Assembly (NCBI GenBank): GCA_033764335.1
Contig: JANRJC010000007.1
Span: 62,001-126,000, forward strand
Source of the DNA: JAGQVA01 sp033764335
GTDB taxonomy: Bacteria; Bacteroidota; Bacteroidia; J057
DNA: 64,000 bases
Direction of reading: 5' to 3'
A program made the position numbers and the translations under genes. The notes under the pieces were generated by a model. The model had not been told where the DNA came from. It made no database searches and saw only the letters and a list, made by a program, of their open reading frames with translations. Positions within the stretch are counted from its first letter, which is position 1. Every line of letters begins with the position of its first letter. Shown piece after piece: positions 9,641 to 18,061 of the stretch.

Positions 9641-11068
9641 CTAAAGTTCTAAAGCCTTCCTCATAAACCAGGCCCGGCCCGTAAGGGGTCGGGTCTTTTT
9701 TACGGTTTCGATTAATTCGTCGCGATCTTTTGGGGTTTCGATTTTCAAAAGTTTCTTAAACATTTTGACACGGTTGGTGTAAGTATCTAGGTCGAGTTGG
9801 GGCATATTATGGGCCTGGCGCAGCCGCTGGGAGAGGGTATGTAACTCTTCGGGAATACGGGTTATATGGGTTCCCTTTTCATACATAGCCTGTATAATCA
9901 GAAACTGAAGGCTAATGCCATAAAACGGATCAGACATAAGCAGACCTGCATAAACCGACTCAAATTCTCCTTTATAAAACAAAATGGCAGCTTTGTTTAT
10001 TTGATAGGCATTCTCACGGACCGCTTCATCGAGGTAGGGCTTAAAATCCTCCAAAAAATCCTCGGCTTTTTGGATATAGAATTTTTTCTCCTTTTCGTTC
10101 TCACAGATATAAGAATAGTTTAGATAAAGGGAAATCACCGTGCGGTACATTTGCTGGCCGATCCGCTGCGGGCCTTTGGTGAAACTGCTGAGTGCAATAT
10201 CAATCAAAACGGTAAAGTCTTCTTTTTTTTCAAAGTATTTGGTGCGGCGGGTAAAAAAGTTAAAAACCAGCCGGGAAAGCGCAGTGTAGGAACTTTCGGA
10301 AAAAACCGGCTGAAGTTTGCGGAGATTTTCAGGGAGGTGATAATAAGTTTCGGGAAGAACTTCGGTCTTCCAGAGTTCCTTTTCATAGATTTCATACACT
10401 TGCCGGTAGATAATAAAAGGAGAATCGGGAGCTTCCGTTTCCGGTTTTTGAGTAGCCCATTTGAGCAGGGGCGCGATAAACGCCGTAGGGTCGAGGTTTT
10501 GGGAGAATAGGAGGAGCGCAATCTCAAAGACTTCGGACTTAATGCTGTTGGTCCAGTGTTCTGCGACTTTTTCGGCGAGGTCTTCATTTTTGCGGAGTTT
10601 GTTGGGAAAATGGATGAGGTGAGCCTGGAGGGTGTTTGTGCGGTTAAATTTTTCCCGATAGTACTCAGCGCCCCTTACCGGATCTTTTTCGAGGCGATTG
10701 TTGAGTTTGGTGTTATAAATCTGAAAAAGATCTTTATCGCCGCGGGACTGGATTTCGTCGAGCAGGGCGGTATCGCGCACATGTTGCTGGCGGCGAAAAG
10801 CAGCACCGGCAAGAAAATCTTCGATTTCCTCCTGGAGTTCTCCCCGGAGATGATCCATTCTTTTTTCAAGCGGGTTTCCATTTTTCCCGATAATATTGCC
10901 AATATCCTCCCAGGATTGATTCTTTTTCCATGCGTGGAAAAGAGCCATCATATCCTGCTGTTTATTTTCCATGCGCGCCTGAAGGCAGGCATCAAACTCA
11001 CGCTGCTCTTTGGGAGAGAGGAGGTGGTATATTTTTTCGAAGAGATATTGGGAGGCTGAGTTTGGCAT
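9641..11068 (-). CDS. Uncharacterised helical protein, 475 residues
   Basis: I do not recognise a named domain. The sequence is charged and almost wholly helical (LFEKIYHLLSPKEQREFD at the N-terminus, many Lys/Glu-rich helices after), with no signal peptide or membrane helix, so it should be cytoplasmic. The helix-rich layout could be TPR- or HEAT-like. The first 36 bp of homology after the start recur at 16492-16527 as part of a truncated paralogue, so the family is present at least twice near here. Similar helical proteins are, from memory, widespread in Saprospiria, but that is not checked. It converges on the small T9SS gene with a 20-bp gap. Confidence 0.75.
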   Translation of the reverse strand: MPNSASQYLFEKIYHLLSPKEQREFDACLQARMENKQQDMMALFHAWKKNQSWEDIGNIIGKNGNPLEKRMDHLRGELQEEIEDFLAGAAFRRQQHVRDTALLDEIQSRGDKDLFQIYNTKLNNRLEKDPVRGAEYYREKFNRTNTLQAHLIHFPNKLRKNEDLAEKVAEHWTNSIKSEVFEIALLLFSQNLDPTAFIAPLLKWATQKPETEAPDSPFIIYRQVYEIYEKELWKTEVLPETYYHLPENLRKLQPVFSESSYTALSRLVFNFFTRRTKYFEKKEDFTVLIDIALSSFTKGPQRIGQQMYRTVISLYLNYSYICENEKEKKFYIQKAEDFLEDFKPYLDEAVRENAYQINKAAILFYKGEFESVYAGLLMSDPFYGISLQFLIIQAMYEKGTHITRIPEELHTLSQRLRQAHNMPQLDLDTYTNRVKMFKKLLKIETPKDRDELIETVKKTRPLTGRAWFMRKALEL

Positions 11069-11431
11069 TTGGGAGATTTCGAAAATTAGTTTCCTACACT
11101 TTGACCTAAAAATACAAAATAAATGCCTAAAAATGCAAATTAAGGAAAAAATGCAATACCCTTTAAATTATAAAATTTGGGATTTATTGATTTTTTATAC
11201 GGGAGATTTCGGTTATTCATTTCTTTGGGTGGGAAATATTTCCCACCTAACTTTATTCACGAAATGTATGAGTTTTTAGTATTGAATACGAAGTAAACTT
11301 TTAGACCATGCTGGGGACAAAGAAGGGAGTTCATTGGAACAAACGAATCGATAATTAACCCCAAACCTTACAAAAAGGATAAGAGTCGTTCTTCCCTAAC
11401 CTGATTTTTTCACTTTTTAAGCAAAACCTAT
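11069..11431. other. Gene-free AT-rich stretch with a perfect 20-bp palindrome
   Basis: No coding sequence is supported here. The stretch is AT-rich and lies between the start of the helical protein and the first gene of the exported four-gene block. At 11228-11247 it contains a perfect 20-bp palindrome, GGTGGGAAATATTTCCCACC, which could be an operator or a short hairpin. No clear TAnnTTTG box at the right distance from 11432 was found. Confidence 0.5.
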
Positions 11432-12778
11432 ATGGAAAAGTTTTGGATTTTAATTTTTTTATTAACTGCCCATTTACTGCGTCCTACTGTGGGAATGGCC
11501 CAACAGGATCAGTTAATAAAAGCAGGAAATTACCTCCATGCGTTAAAAGAAGAAGCGAATGATCTTGCGAAAAAGCCTGATGCCAAGTTGAAGCAGAAGG
11601 GCTTCGCCAAAGTGTACAGAGATTCGTATTCCCGAGTACTGGAGAAGATCGATTCTCTGGAGGAAAAAATAGCTGTTTTTCGAGGAGAGGAGACCTTAGA
11701 AGAAGCAAATCGACTTATTGAGGTGTATTCATTATTGGAAACCATCCGAAAGCAAATTGAGGGCTATGAGCTTCACGAAGTTGAAATATCGAAAAATGAA
11801 ATAGTGACCATTAAGTTTACCGACTTTTCAGAAAAACTCACTGAAGCCACCAACCGCAAAACTGAAATCCTGAATTTGGCTGCTGAAATGCATTATAATG
11901 CAGGGACGAAGTTAGACGCTGAAGGTGGTCAAAGCGGATCAAAGGATCACTTTAAGGCTGCCGCACGAGAATATGCACGCGCCATAAAACTAGTTCCTGG
12001 ATTTCGCGATTGCCAGGAGCGCTACGAAGCGTCCCGTGCCAATGCAATCAAGAGGATAATGATTATGCCCTTCAATAACAGATCCGGACAAGATCAATTC
12101 GGAGATTTGGGATCCATTCTAGCTACAGGGGTTGTAGTGAAACTTCAGGCAGATCCTTCCGTGATGGAATTTCTGGATATTGTGACTGAGGCCGAAATTC
12201 GCAACGCACTGAGCCAAGGTGGCTACGCCAGTTACGATGCTTCGCTTTCTTCCACCACCGCCCAGCAACTCGCCACAAGCCTAAATGTAGAGGAGATATG
12301 GATGGGAGATATTTCCCAAGTCATTGTACCTACCCCAACTGTTACAGACCAGGGCACTAAGACCAAAACCATGTCTATTAAAGTTGGAGAAAGAACGGTA
12401 CCTATACCGGATAAACCTGGGAAAACCCGAACCGAAAATGTTTACGCAGATATGAGCGCTACCTACAAAATTTATAATGTGGCTTCAACGGTTGAAATGC
12501 GCGGATCAACCTCTTTAATTTACGCAGATCCGAAGAGGGCACCTGTTACACAACAGTTCGCAAAAACTGACATCTGGGGTGATAACTATACAACAATGAT
12601 TTCTGGCACTCAAGAAGTGTATGATTCCTTTATGGATCCAAAAGCGCCGCTCCCATCACTTGGAATCCGGCTCAACAATATGATCGAGGGCCAGTCAAAT
12701 GATATCTACAAAATCATCAGGCAGGATGTGGTGGATCCGGAGATTCCGATGACAATGAACCATACGGGGACTCCATAA
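11432..12778 (+). CDS. Exported CsgG/LpoB-like protein
   Basis: The protein has 448 residues with a signal peptide ending near residue 24 (LLRPTVGMAQQ). Residues about 25-200 are helical and coiled-coil-like. From about residue 205 there is a domain that resembles CsgG/LpoB/FlgO-type folds: KRIMIMPFNNRSG, an ILATGVVVKLQ helix, EFLDIVTEAEIRNALSQGG, then a QLATSLNVEEIWMGDIS strand. Proteins of this group sit in the periplasm or outer membrane and assemble into secretion or cell-envelope complexes. It opens a same-strand block of four exported proteins. The fold assignment is moderate and the function unknown. Confidence 0.6.
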   Translation: MEKFWILIFLLTAHLLRPTVGMAQQDQLIKAGNYLHALKEEANDLAKKPDAKLKQKGFAKVYRDSYSRVLEKIDSLEEKIAVFRGEETLEEANRLIEVYSLLETIRKQIEGYELHEVEISKNEIVTIKFTDFSEKLTEATNRKTEILNLAAEMHYNAGTKLDAEGGQSGSKDHFKAAAREYARAIKLVPGFRDCQERYEASRANAIKRIMIMPFNNRSGQDQFGDLGSILATGVVVKLQADPSVMEFLDIVTEAEIRNALSQGGYASYDASLSSTTAQQLATSLNVEEIWMGDISQVIVPTPTVTDQGTKTKTMSIKVGERTVPIPDKPGKTRTENVYADMSATYKIYNVASTVEMRGSTSLIYADPKRAPVTQQFAKTDIWGDNYTTMISGTQEVYDSFMDPKAPLPSLGIRLNNMIEGQSNDIYKIIRQDVVDPEIPMTMNHTGTP

Positions 12779-12946
12779 TCTATTTTGACTATTTTCTGTA
12801 TCCTTACAGAAAATCCTAGCGGATCCCCCTCTAACCAATACGACGGAGTTGTATCCCCTCAATCGCTGCCACTTGGCAAGCTTGGGCTAATGATTACGGA
12901 TTTGCGAAGACCCCATATTTACCCCAAAAAACTAATTACTAGCAAG

Positions 12947-13381
12947 ATGAGCATTCAGGTTTTCAGGAGTTTGGCACTCCTCCTTTTTTGCATTTTTCTG
13001 ATCTCCCCCAAGATGGGAGTCACTGCCTCAGGGCATAATTTATCGGCTTCATATTTTGGTCTCGAAAAAAGCCATGAGACATTTGAGCAGTCTGATCAAA
13101 AAAGGTCAACATGGAGGCGGATTATGCATCATATGAACCCAAAATCAGAGGATAACCTCTTAAAGAAGGCCTTGATCTGGGGGATTGTAACTGTCCTTTG
13201 CTATGCACTCGGCTACCTGATTTTAGTTGTCATTGGAATAGAGATTGCTAGCGTACTGGGCATTATTGGTTCAATCTTGTGGGGAGGAGGTTCTGTCACA
13301 TTCCTTCTGGCTATAAAAAATCTACTGTTCTGGATGATCGAAAAGGGATGGTTCGACTGGTGGCCTTCCCACCTTTTTTGA
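12947..13381 (+). CDS. Small membrane protein with signal peptide and two helices
   Basis: The start chosen is ATG 12947 (144 residues) because it leads straight into a signal peptide (SLALLLFCIFLIS). The frame stays open back to 12785, but the 54 extra residues look like non-coding sequence. A charged segment (SDQKRSTWRRIMHHMNPKSE) precedes two hydrophobic helices at about 75-125, then a Trp-rich end (GWFDWWPSHLF). No known family is recognised. It is the second gene of the exported block. Confidence 0.6.
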   Translation: MSIQVFRSLALLLFCIFLISPKMGVTASGHNLSASYFGLEKSHETFEQSDQKRSTWRRIMHHMNPKSEDNLLKKALIWGIVTVLCYALGYLILVVIGIEIASVLGIIGSILWGGGSVTFLLAIKNLLFWMIEKGWFDWWPSHLF

Positions 13382-13577
13382 AAAAACTCCTCTAATCATC
13401 TTGCAACAACGCGTTTGAACCCGGCTTTCGATGGATTTGGTAGAGATTACTACCTTCAGCAGGCAACTCGTGGTGCAGCGGTAGAGCAAATGGTGTCCAT
13501 ATTAAACACAATCAATATACCCATCTGTAGCGATTGGGCTTTTCTTCCCCTTGTTATCTACCTAATATGTTGAAGCT

Positions 13578-15701
13578 ATGAACAAGCTGCATTCTCGGAA
13601 ATTTTTACTCTTGATTCTTTTCCAGGTTATTAGTACTTGGTCTATTTACGGCCAGAGTTTTAAAAAAGAGGCTGTCAAGTTCACCCAGTGGCTTCCTCCG
13701 GCATACGGCCCCATGGATGAGTTGAGAACCTACCAATGTGTAGTAGAACATGCTCGCGGTGCGAACTACCGATTCCCTGTTTCAGAGGATAACATGTTCC
13801 CAGCCATAAGGAATCTCACCAATTTGGTAAGGGTTCGGGAAAAGGCAGACATTGAGATGCGGGTATATCTGGGGCGTTTTCAGTTACTCGACTTGGAGGA
13901 GAAGAGCTTAATGGATGATGGGGAAAGATTACATTTTTATAAAGTATCAACCATTTATCCCGCTACGTATGAAATTATCCATCTCCCAACAGGTCGGATT
14001 CTATACTTTCGGGAAATCAAGGAGCGAGAGGTGGAGGAATACACGACCTTTTCTTTTGACACAAAAGCAGGTCTTAAGAAATATTGGGAGGAAAAGCAGG
14101 AGGTGGTGTTGCGTGATCTTGAAATCCTCGCTATTAGCGATATTTATCGTTATATCCACAATCTAAATGAACAATTTTTCGAATACGAGCGGTCTAGTCG
14201 GAACTACAACTTTGCGTATGTAAACAACAGTAAAGACTACGAATATCCAGAGTTTGACAATGGTCTTTCGCTTATTCAACAAGCTGCACCCGTTCTCACA
14301 GACTCTATTTCGGGGCTTACTGATCAAGGAAGATATCTCGTTCGCCAGGCTATTGATGCATGGGATCCTCTGATCAGGGAATACGTCCCTAATACTGAGG
14401 CCCGGATTACGGAGAAAGTTTACAGAGAAGCAAACTACAATATAGCCCTCGCCCATCTCATGATCTGTGACTACGAAGGCGCAATGGTCTATTTTCGAAA
14501 AGCAGAAGGTTTATCGGGTGGAGCATTAAGGAATTTCGGCACTGAGTTCCGCTTAGAAATGGTGTTTGATAGACTCAAGGCTTATTCCTCATGGGATGGT
14601 CAAGTCAGAGCGGCTCCCCAACTGTCCATCGCAGAGATGGCAGAAAAGGGAGTACCGGACCTCCAGCCGCTCGATCCCCCCCCTTCAATTGTAGAAAAGG
14701 ATAAGGTGCTGGCTAGGCTATTACTCTTATTCCCGATAAAGATTGGCTCACTCAGAGCACCAGCTATCAATGATGCGCATCAGCCCCTTTTTGTAGCTCC
14801 TTTTGAAGTTTTTCCGGTAAATCCCGAGCTACCATGCACCATCCATGTACAAGTGGGACCCCAGAATCCGTACCCTAAAGCGATCCTGCTACCCCCCAGT
14901 GGAGTGGGCCTAGGTGGTAGAGAGTCTTTCTCAAGACTTTTATACGACTATATGGGTGACCAGGTCTGTTTAGGAATGATGGACTGGGAAAGATCCAAGT
15001 ATCTGGAGTCTTGGTACAATCAAGCGCTTCCTTCTAATAGTCCTACTCAGGATCAGTTATACGACTGGATGACCAAGAATGGAGTCAGGTATGGGATTAC
15101 AGCTCATGTCGATGAAGCGCTTATTATGCCATTGCGCGATAAGAGTGGAGCAAATTTAGGATACGATCTCATCTTGAAAGGAAAATACATGCTGATTGAC
15201 GTAAATAATCGATGCTTACAAAGCATAGAGTTTTCACGTACAGAAGAACAAATCATCAATGCTATTGGCTCAAGTATGCTTCCCGGAGATCTGGTGAATC
15301 TGGCAGACGAATCCCAGAAGGATACGGCTATTGCTATGCTACAGAAAAACCAATCACTTACGGCCAAATCTGTCATTGCAACTACTCTCCCTCAACTTAA
15401 TACGCTAGTTTATCAGGCTGTAAGCATTCAACTCCCAGTTTTAGGCATTTTTCAGGATCAGCAAAAAATCGCACTGGATGTTGGCACTCTGAAGAAATTT
15501 GATGGTTTTCAGCAAAGTCATAAAGCTGAACTCATAGCGATTTCATCTTCGGGTGAGCAGCGAGTGATGACTGGTAAATTGGTGTTTGATACTGTTCCTC
15601 CTACTGCTGAGTTCAAACCAGATAAAGATATCAATGAGGAGATATTATCTCTTCAATCTCCAGAGACTTCGTTTTGGGTGCGTTCCATCTGGCCTCAATA
15701 G
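13578..15701 (+). CDS. Large exported protein with a C-terminal CsgG-like region, unknown function
   Basis: The protein has 707 residues and a signal peptide cleaved near residue 26 (STWSIYGQS). Residues about 70-200 form a mixed region (RVREKADIEMRVYLGRF). Residues about 280-310 include a TPR-like pair (YNIALAHLMICDYEGAMVYF). Residues about 425-600 (LLYDYMGDQVCLGMMDWERS, RYGITAHVDEALIM, LILKGKYMLIDV) echo the CsgG/LpoB-like layout of the first gene in the block. This suggests that two related envelope proteins act together. Its stop lies 54 bp before the start chosen for the beta-barrel gene. No specific function can be named. Confidence 0.65.
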   Translation: MNKLHSRKFLLLILFQVISTWSIYGQSFKKEAVKFTQWLPPAYGPMDELRTYQCVVEHARGANYRFPVSEDNMFPAIRNLTNLVRVREKADIEMRVYLGRFQLLDLEEKSLMDDGERLHFYKVSTIYPATYEIIHLPTGRILYFREIKEREVEEYTTFSFDTKAGLKKYWEEKQEVVLRDLEILAISDIYRYIHNLNEQFFEYERSSRNYNFAYVNNSKDYEYPEFDNGLSLIQQAAPVLTDSISGLTDQGRYLVRQAIDAWDPLIREYVPNTEARITEKVYREANYNIALAHLMICDYEGAMVYFRKAEGLSGGALRNFGTEFRLEMVFDRLKAYSSWDGQVRAAPQLSIAEMAEKGVPDLQPLDPPPSIVEKDKVLARLLLLFPIKIGSLRAPAINDAHQPLFVAPFEVFPVNPELPCTIHVQVGPQNPYPKAILLPPSGVGLGGRESFSRLLYDYMGDQVCLGMMDWERSKYLESWYNQALPSNSPTQDQLYDWMTKNGVRYGITAHVDEALIMPLRDKSGANLGYDLILKGKYMLIDVNNRCLQSIEFSRTEEQIINAIGSSMLPGDLVNLADESQKDTAIAMLQKNQSLTAKSVIATTLPQLNTLVYQAVSIQLPVLGIFQDQQKIALDVGTLKKFDGFQQSHKAELIAISSSGEQRVMTGKLVFDTVPPTAEFKPDKDINEEILSLQSPETSFWVRSIWPQ

Positions 15702-15754
15702 ATGGGCTGACTTTCTTTTTATCCTACATTTCTCACCTCATAATTATCATTAAT

Positions 15755-16480
15755 ATGAATCTTTTCATTCGTTTAGCATTGCGTTTCGCCTTTCTTCCAG
15801 TTCTGTTGGGAGCCTGTTTTGGCGTGAGACAAGTGATAGCTCAGAATTCCAATCTTGGTAGTATTGAATATCTGACTGAAAAAAAACTCCAAATCGGAGC
15901 AACAATTGGTTATTCGCTTTCTGGATTACTTATCTCGGACGGGGGATGGCCCGATACGCGGGGTGCATTGGTATTGGGAACTTCTGCACGTTTAAAGCCC
16001 TTCAATTGGATTTCTTTAGAAAGTGGCTTGCATTATCAGGGACGGGGAGGATATATCTTAACCTCCATCAGCAGTAGCGGAAGTCTTGTTGGATATAAAA
16101 TCAAAATGGGAACGATTACAGTCCCCCTATTACTGAATTTCCACCGATTTCTTGGAAATGATGATAGATACCCAATTTTCGGACCATACGTGAGCTATAC
16201 ATTTGCAGGAAGCTCATCCAGTTCCAACGAAGTTTCTTTTGGGAAAGATCCTGGAGAGTTCCGAAGAGGTGAGTTGGGCGCGATCCTTGGATATGGAATA
16301 GACATCGAAACTAAAAAGTTTGCCTTAAAGTTCGATGTCCTGTTTCATGTAGGAATCCGAGACATTTATAGTAGTAGCTCTACCAATTTGTTTGCCCACT
16401 CATTTGGACTAACTGGCAGAACAAGTTTTTTCAGCAAAGTGGGCCTCAAAAAAGGGTCTCCACCGCATAAACCATCCTGA
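15755..16480 (+). CDS. Outer-membrane beta-barrel protein
   Basis: ATG 15755 gives 241 residues with a signal peptide (FLPVLLGACFGVRQVIAQN). The frame opens earlier, at 15674, but that part overlaps the previous gene. The mature part alternates polar and apolar residues and shows barrel-like strands (KLQIGATIGYSLSG, PFNWISLESGLHYQGRGGY, RYPIFGPYVSYTFAG, KFALKFDVLFHVGIRDIY), as in PorT-type Bacteroidota barrels of about 200-240 residues. It closes the four-gene exported block and probably gives it an outer-membrane partner. The cargo or ligand is unknown. Confidence 0.7.
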   Translation: MNLFIRLALRFAFLPVLLGACFGVRQVIAQNSNLGSIEYLTEKKLQIGATIGYSLSGLLISDGGWPDTRGALVLGTSARLKPFNWISLESGLHYQGRGGYILTSISSSGSLVGYKIKMGTITVPLLLNFHRFLGNDDRYPIFGPYVSYTFAGSSSSSNEVSFGKDPGEFRRGELGAILGYGIDIETKKFALKFDVLFHVGIRDIYSSSSTNLFAHSFGLTGRTSFFSKVGLKKGSPPHKPS

Positions 16481-16562
16481 GTCCATGTTTTGCATCAAAC
16501 TCACGCTGCTCTTTGGGAGAGAGGAGGGCGTAGAGTTTTTCGAAGAGGTAGGGGGTGGGCAT
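16446..16562 (-). pseudogene. 5' fragment of a paralogue of the helical protein at 9641-11068
   Basis: On the minus strand an ATG at 16562 opens MPTPYLFEKLYALLSPKEQR, which matches the start of the 475-residue protein (LFEKIYHLLSPKEQREFDA). Homology ends after about 24 codons at 16492; the rest of the frame (to a stop at 16446-16448) is unrelated. The two loci share a perfect 36-bp run (10989-11024 and 16492-16527). So a second copy existed here and was cut off, with the breakpoint 11 bp from the end of the beta-barrel gene. Confidence 0.8.
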
Positions 16563-16580
16563 TTTGGGAGATTTTTAAAA

Positions 16581-16895
16581 AATTAAACATATGAGTATTG
16601 ACTCTCAATATAAGGAATATGTGCGCATAGTTGTGAAAAACGAAGCTGTGGGATAAAAGTGTTTACTATTTTGAGATGTATATGTAGCACTTAAATTCAT
16701 GTGAAATGGGAGTTTTGGTCTAAAAAATTCTTTTGTATAAAATATTTTATAACCTAAATTTAATCATACAAAATTGGTTTATATTATGAGCAAAGAGGTT
16801 TGCGAAAATTGCCGCTAACCGTTTTTTGCAAACCACTTTATTTTGAGTATAACACACTTTTCGACAAACATCTCCTGATCAGAAAACCATAAAAA
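16581..16895. other. AT-rich gene-free stretch
   Basis: No gene, repeat or clear promoter is supported. Base composition changes here from the moderate GC of the upstream block to the AT-rich character of the next two genes, consistent with a junction between segments of different origin. Confidence 0.4.
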
Positions 16896-17714
16896 ATGGA
16901 AAATTTAAAATCATCCTTAAATCTCATCATAGTTTTTGCCATTGTTTGGCATATTAAAGTTGGCTTTTCTTCAGACACAAAAATTTCCGGTGTTTTTCAA
17001 GTCAAACCTGAAATGGGATATAATTGGGAAAAAGTCAATTCAAATGCCTACAATCCAGCTTCACATTTTTTTTGGGAAGAAAATAAAGTAATATGGTGTA
17101 CTGGATTTGTACATCCCAAGTTCAATGTTCAAGCAGCAGAAACAAAAAACACTTGGATTGCCTTACCCGGATATGTCTTAACGGGAACTAAAGATGGAGA
17201 CTTTAGCACAATGTGGAAACAAGGACTATCACATCCACATATGAATGCTTATTCAGCAAATATTGAAGGCATCTGGATTGCAGTTTTGGGATATAAATTT
17301 ATAATGGAAAATGGATTCGCAGTTGGAACAACATGGGCTTCTGGGACAAAGTATCCTGAATACAAATTAATAGCTTCTGATAAAACAGGAGTTTTTAATG
17401 CTTATCCTGGATACACATTTCCAAATCCTGCAAAAAGTTTAGATGTAGTTTGGACACCCGGTCTGGCAGACCCTAGCAATCCTAATAAAATCTCTGGAAC
17501 GATAGAAGGTGATTGGATTGACTATACTGCATTGCAGCCAAACGCTCTCACTTGGGGCGATCATTTAGCTATATCCGCTGCTACAGCAGGTTTAGCAAAC
17601 TTCGGGGAATGGTTATTTGGTGGTAAAAATTTTATTTCAAAGGAGTTAGACAAAATGAGCAATGAAGAATTTGCTAAATCAGTAGTTACGGGGTTTAACA
17701 AACTTACTGAATAA
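16896..17714 (+). CDS. Exported protein with four 40-residue W-xx-G / PGY repeats
   Basis: The protein has 272 residues with an N-terminal signal (IIVFAIVWHIKVGFSS). Four tandem units have an exact period of about 40 residues, set by Trp67, Trp107, Trp147 and Trp186. Each opens with WxxG(F/L)xxP (WCTGFVHP, WKQGLSHP, WASGTKYP, WTPGLADP) and ends in a (W/F)xA-x(1-2)-GY turn (PGY at 91 and 171, LGY at 131). The C-terminal 50 residues are helical (LAISAATAGLANFGEWLFGG). I do not recognise the family; it looks like a beta-rich surface or binding repeat. The codon use is AT-rich compared with flanking regions. Confidence 0.65.
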   Translation: MENLKSSLNLIIVFAIVWHIKVGFSSDTKISGVFQVKPEMGYNWEKVNSNAYNPASHFFWEENKVIWCTGFVHPKFNVQAAETKNTWIALPGYVLTGTKDGDFSTMWKQGLSHPHMNAYSANIEGIWIAVLGYKFIMENGFAVGTTWASGTKYPEYKLIASDKTGVFNAYPGYTFPNPAKSLDVVWTPGLADPSNPNKISGTIEGDWIDYTALQPNALTWGDHLAISAATAGLANFGEWLFGGKNFISKELDKMSNEEFAKSVVTGFNKLTE

Positions 17715-17723
17715 ACTTAAAAC

Positions 17724-17926
17724 GGGTGTAATTCAAAATGTCGCAGGGGAGCGAGGAGAGGTCCCTCCTTCCTACGGTCGTCGGGATGACATCTTATGTC
17801 ATGAAAAACGCGCTTCTCCCTCGGAGAAGCGTATTTTTCGGACGGCATGCCGTCACCCTGACGACCGAAGGAAGGAAGGGTCTTAGCGGGGATAAGACCG
17901 GAGGTGCGACATTTTGAATTGCGCCC
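17724..17926. mobile_element. MITE-like element with 22-bp terminal inverted repeats and 9-bp target duplication
   Basis: The ends 17724-17745 and 17905-17926 are inverted repeats matching at 20 of 22 positions. Immediately outside them lies the same 9-bp word, ACTTAAAAC, at 17715-17723 and 17927-17935, as expected for a target-site duplication. The 203-bp interior has further inner symmetry (a TCCTTCCTACGGTCGTCGGG arm at about 17769-17788 pairs with the CCTGACGACCGAAGGAAGGA side) and no coding capacity. It inserted directly after the stop of the preceding gene. To its right a 25-codon ORF (17946-18023) is too weak to call. Confidence 0.85.
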
Positions 17927-18061
17927 ACTTAAAACTTACTTTTTATGTTTGCATCAATAACCGATCTACTATCAAAAGCACTTGGTGGCTTTGGCATTAC
18001 AGAGTTTCAAAAAATAGATTAACAGTGGTGGCAATTAAGAAAAAACCAATCAAATCAAAAA

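Noticed and set aside
9668..9710. GC-rich hairpin with T-run as a terminator
   Set aside because: It lies inside the C-terminal coding part of the helical-protein gene (LTGRAWFMRKALEL) and is better explained by codons.
13440..13520. tRNA-like sequence (GTGGTGCAGCGGTAGAGC)
   Set aside because: It resembles a D-arm only; no acceptor pairing, anticodon arm or TTC-containing T-arm follows.
17946..18023. 25-codon ORF right of the MITE
   Set aside because: Too short, no homology recognised and no promoter; kept only as a note.
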